From positions 186,001-250,000 of the forward strand of contig NZ_OBEB01000005.1 of the NCBI RefSeq assembly GCF_900215315.1: a stretch of 64,000 bases of DNA, in the 5' to 3' direction. Positions 61,876 through 64,000 of the stretch are shown piece after piece. The notes beneath the pieces were generated by a model. The model worked only from the letters and a program-made list of their open reading frames with translations, did no database searches and was not told the origin of the DNA. The position numbers and the translations under genes are program-made. This DNA comes from Arsukibacterium tuosuense. GTDB taxonomy: Bacteria; Pseudomonadota; Gammaproteobacteria; Enterobacterales; Alteromonadaceae. Each line of letters begins with the position of its first letter. Position 1 is the first letter of the stretch.

Positions 61876-63132
61876 TTAAAGCCTGATTGCCAGCCCGTCG
61901 CTCAGCGCACGCCGGTATGCGGTAAACGCCGGGATACAGGCCAGCAATGCGCTAATCAGCAATACTGCCCCGGCCCAGTACAAACTTTGCAGGCTGAATG
62001 GGTTGATATTGATAAACAGGCCGTAACTGCTGGCCAGCATCTCTTGCAACGCCCACAAGGTTACTACCAGCGTCACTGCAGCAGCCAGTAGCGCCATTAC
62101 CGTGAGTAACAGCACTTCCAGCTGAATTAATACAAACAAATACCACGGATGCGCCCCTACCGCTCGCAGAATAGCCATCTCCCGCTGCCGCTCTTTCATC
62201 GATGCCAGCAAGGTCGTCATCATGCCAACAAGACCCGCGACCAGCACCAGCAAGGTAATCAGCAGTAACAGGTTTTCAACCATACTGAGCATTTGCCATA
62301 GTTCAGCCAGCGCAACGCCCGGTAAAATCGCTGACAAAGCTTCTCCTTTAAACTCATTAATTTGCCGCTGCACCACAAAAGTTGCCATTCTGGAGTCAAG
62401 CCCTACCATAAAAGCGGTGATAGCTTTGGGGGTCAGATCCTGTTGCAATGCCTGTTCAGCACTGATTTTACGTCCTGGCATCGGTGCACCCTGCTGCCAG
62501 TCAAGATGAATAGCTTCAATACCTTCCAGGCTGACATGCACGGTTTGATCTAACGGGGTGCCGGTCGGCGCCAGAATACCGGTTACCGTAAAGGGTTTGT
62601 CTTTATGTTCACTGAAGCTAACCGCCCCGACACCATGCGCCAGGGTGATCTGGTCACCCAGTTTGTAGCCCAGTTTGGTTGCCACCTCCGCGCCCAGTAC
62701 CGTATCGTAGACCTCATTAAACGGCTGACCTTCGCTAAACTGTAATGCCTGCTGATTGGCATAGCGGTAATGGCTAAAATAGTCACTGTTGGTGCCAAGC
62801 ACCCGATAGCCACGGTGAGAATCGCCCAGCGACATTGGAATAGTCCAGCTTATTTGCGGATGCTTGCTAATGCGCTGATACGTCGCCCAACTGACATTTG
62901 CGGTGGCATTACCAATCCGGAATACTGAGTACAATAATAAGTTCAGCTGGCCAGACCGGGCGCCGACAATTAAATCGGTGCCGGCAATAGTACTGGTAAA
63001 ACTCTGGCGGGCTTCTTTGCGTAAATGGTCAATACCAAATAGCAACACCAGACTTATAGTCAACGACAGTAATGTCATCAGCGCGGTACCACGACGATTC
63101 CAGAGGCTCTGCCTGGCAAGTTTTAACAACAT
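61876..63132 (-). CDS. ABC transporter permease (FtsX/MacB type)
   Basis: A 418-aa permease of the FtsX/MacB fold: a first helix (TALMTLLSLTISLVLLFGI), a periplasmic domain of about 230 residues, and three C-terminal helices with the cytoplasmic TTLLASMKERQREMAILRAVGA coupling segment. It overlaps the ATPase gene by 10 bases. Such pairs move lipoproteins, peptides or act mechanically on envelope enzymes; here a zinc-uptake-linked cluster is possible because a DUF3299-like gene follows divergently. Confidence 0.88.
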   Translation of the reverse strand: MLLKLARQSLWNRRGTALMTLLSLTISLVLLFGIDHLRKEARQSFTSTIAGTDLIVGARSGQLNLLLYSVFRIGNATANVSWATYQRISKHPQISWTIPMSLGDSHRGYRVLGTNSDYFSHYRYANQQALQFSEGQPFNEVYDTVLGAEVATKLGYKLGDQITLAHGVGAVSFSEHKDKPFTVTGILAPTGTPLDQTVHVSLEGIEAIHLDWQQGAPMPGRKISAEQALQQDLTPKAITAFMVGLDSRMATFVVQRQINEFKGEALSAILPGVALAELWQMLSMVENLLLLITLLVLVAGLVGMMTTLLASMKERQREMAILRAVGAHPWYLFVLIQLEVLLLTVMALLAAAVTLVVTLWALQEMLASSYGLFININPFSLQSLYWAGAVLLISALLACIPAFTAYRRALSDGLAIRL

Positions 63133-63836
63133 GGCTGTACTCCTTGTGCCAAATTCTGCATATCCAGCTGCAGGCTGAAATAGCGCCGTAAACCAGCATC
63201 GTGGCTGACAAAAATAACGGTGGTCTGGCAGGCATTGGCCTGCTCCAGCAGTACCTGCATAAAACTGTCCCTGTTATCGGCATCCAACGCCGAGGTGGGT
63301 TCATCGGCAATAAGTAAGGCCGGCCGGGTTAACAGAGCGCGGGCAATAGCTACCCGCTGTTGCTGGCCAACGCTTAATGCCGCGGCCTGCTGCTCAATTA
63401 GCTCCCCCGCCAGGCCCAGGCTATCTAACAGTTCTCTGGCACGTTGCTCGCTGGCTTTTTTATCGTGACCGGCAAAATGGCTGCTTAACAACACGTTATC
63501 CAGCACCGATAAATAGGAAATCAGGTTAAGCTGCTGAAACACAACACCAATATTCCGGGCCCGCACGGTATCGCGTTTTGCCGGCGACAGGCTGCTGAAT
63601 ACTTCACCACCTAGTTTTATCTCGCCCTGTTTAGGCGTAATGATACCGGCCAGCAAATTAAGCAGCGTGGTTTTGCCGCTACCCGAGGCACCTTTAATAA
63701 ACAGATGCTGACCTTGCTGCAGGGTCAGCTCAGGTAAACTAAGTTGCCAGGCTGCGGTCTGATAAAAGAACAGCACATTTTTGAGCTCAATGGCAGGAAT
63801 TTTCGGCTTGTCGGTCACAGGTTTAATCCCGGTCAT
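63123..63836 (-). CDS. ABC transporter ATP-binding protein (LolD/MacB type)
   Basis: A 237-aa ATPase. Walker A is GASGSGKTTLLNLL, the Q loop VVFQQLNLI, the signature LSVGQQQRVAIARAL, Walker B LLIADEPTSALD and the switch His in FVSHD. It belongs to the LolD/MacB clade that pairs with FtsX-fold permeases, and its partner overlaps it downstream. Confidence 0.93.
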   Translation of the reverse strand: MTGIKPVTDKPKIPAIELKNVLFFYQTAAWQLSLPELTLQQGQHLFIKGASGSGKTTLLNLLAGIITPKQGEIKLGGEVFSSLSPAKRDTVRARNIGVVFQQLNLISYLSVLDNVLLSSHFAGHDKKASEQRARELLDSLGLAGELIEQQAAALSVGQQQRVAIARALLTRPALLIADEPTSALDADNRDSFMQVLLEQANACQTTVIFVSHDAGLRRYFSLQLDMQNLAQGVQPCC

Positions 63837-63893
63837 GTTATGATTGCTCCATTAATTGGCGTCTATTATGCAAAATTAAGAGGGTAAGCTCCA

Positions 63894-64000
63894 ATGCTTA
63901 ACAAGTTATCCGTTACGTTATCTATGCTATTGGTCGCAAGCTTTAGTATGTTACTAAATGCCAGCGAAGTTAAAACCATCGAATGGACTGATTTAATGCC
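63894..64000 (+). CDS. DUF3299-like exported protein (N-terminal part)
   Basis: From ATG at 63894, with AGAGGG upstream, 35 codons run to the window end. The start is a signal peptide (to about LLNAS), followed by EVKTIEWTDLMP, which resembles the N-terminus of DUF3299 proteins. These often sit beside ABC genes of this type, including zinc-related clusters in Vibrio. The gene is cut by the window edge, so the assignment is tentative. Confidence 0.6.
   Translation, partial: MLNKLSVTLSMLLVASFSMLLNASEVKTIEWTDLM

Noticed and set aside
63836-63893. Possible Zur box between the ABC genes and the DUF3299-like gene
   Set aside because: Only one half-site-like TGTTATGATT is visible; the second half is not there.

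Overview
The window looks like a chromosomal segment of a heterotrophic gammaproteobacterium, most likely Alteromonadales/Chromatiales of the Rheinheimera-Alishewanella-Arsukibacterium type. This is inferred from gene content and order (no 16S is present): the block grpE, nadK, recN, bamE, rnfH, ratA, smpB, ssrA has the Escherichia coli order but with hrcA added between grpE and nadK. There are many sensor kinases, a TonB-dependent receptor and a TRAP transporter. No CRISPR array, rRNA, tRNA, transposase or integrase was recognised.

Layout. 1-2.1 kb: start of an LplT-like lysophospholipid transporter and an NhaC antiporter, divergent. 2.1-4.8 kb: a four-gene operon with overlapping or abutting ends, encoding a Tat-exported protein, a 62-aa protein, an HPr-kinase-like protein and a nucleotidyltransferase-like protein. 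5-9.1 kb: a LoiP-like protease and dnaK-dnaJ behind a sigma-32 promoter. 9.1-18.8 kb: a six-step signalling operon, RsbQ-like hydrolase, PAS kinase, receiver, membrane kinase, GAF/PAS kinase (frameshifted before its ATPase domain) and an HPt-REC-REC-GGDEF diguanylate cyclase. 18.9-22.8 kb: FAD/Fe-S D-lactate dehydrogenase, a ParE/Phd toxin-antitoxin pair and a VOC protein.

22.8-47.3 kb is a complete-looking pectin utilisation locus. A polygalacturonase, a pectate lyase, a DUF4861-GH105 lipoprotein and a CE12 esterase attack the polymer outside the cytoplasm. A TonB-dependent receptor and a TRAP transporter import products. KduI/KduD and UxaC/UxuB-like/UxaA converge on 2-keto-3-deoxygluconate, which KdgK, Eda and GapN take to pyruvate and 3-phosphoglycerate. 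LacI and IclR regulators are encoded inside the locus, and four ACCGGT/ATCGGT-centred palindromes lie in its two divergent or upstream control regions.

47.3-54.3 kb: heat-shock (grpE, hrcA), NAD kinase, SOS-controlled recN, bamE, rnfH-ratA, smpB and tmRNA. 54.3-56.95 kb: a small AT-rich accessory insert directly after ssrA with a trypsin-like protease, a membrane coiled-coil protein and an orphan VapB-type antitoxin, ending at a short match to the tmRNA 3' end. 57-64 kb: amidohydrolase lipoprotein, ArfB, an exosortase-type acyltransferase, a YdjM-like membrane protein, an ABC transporter pair and the start of a DUF3299-like gene.

A family of modular palindromes recurs in intergenic gaps (25.87, 26.02, 29.34 and 52.28 kb). 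Their stems differ from copy to copy but stay paired, and on one strand nearly all their hairpins present a GGA in the loop.
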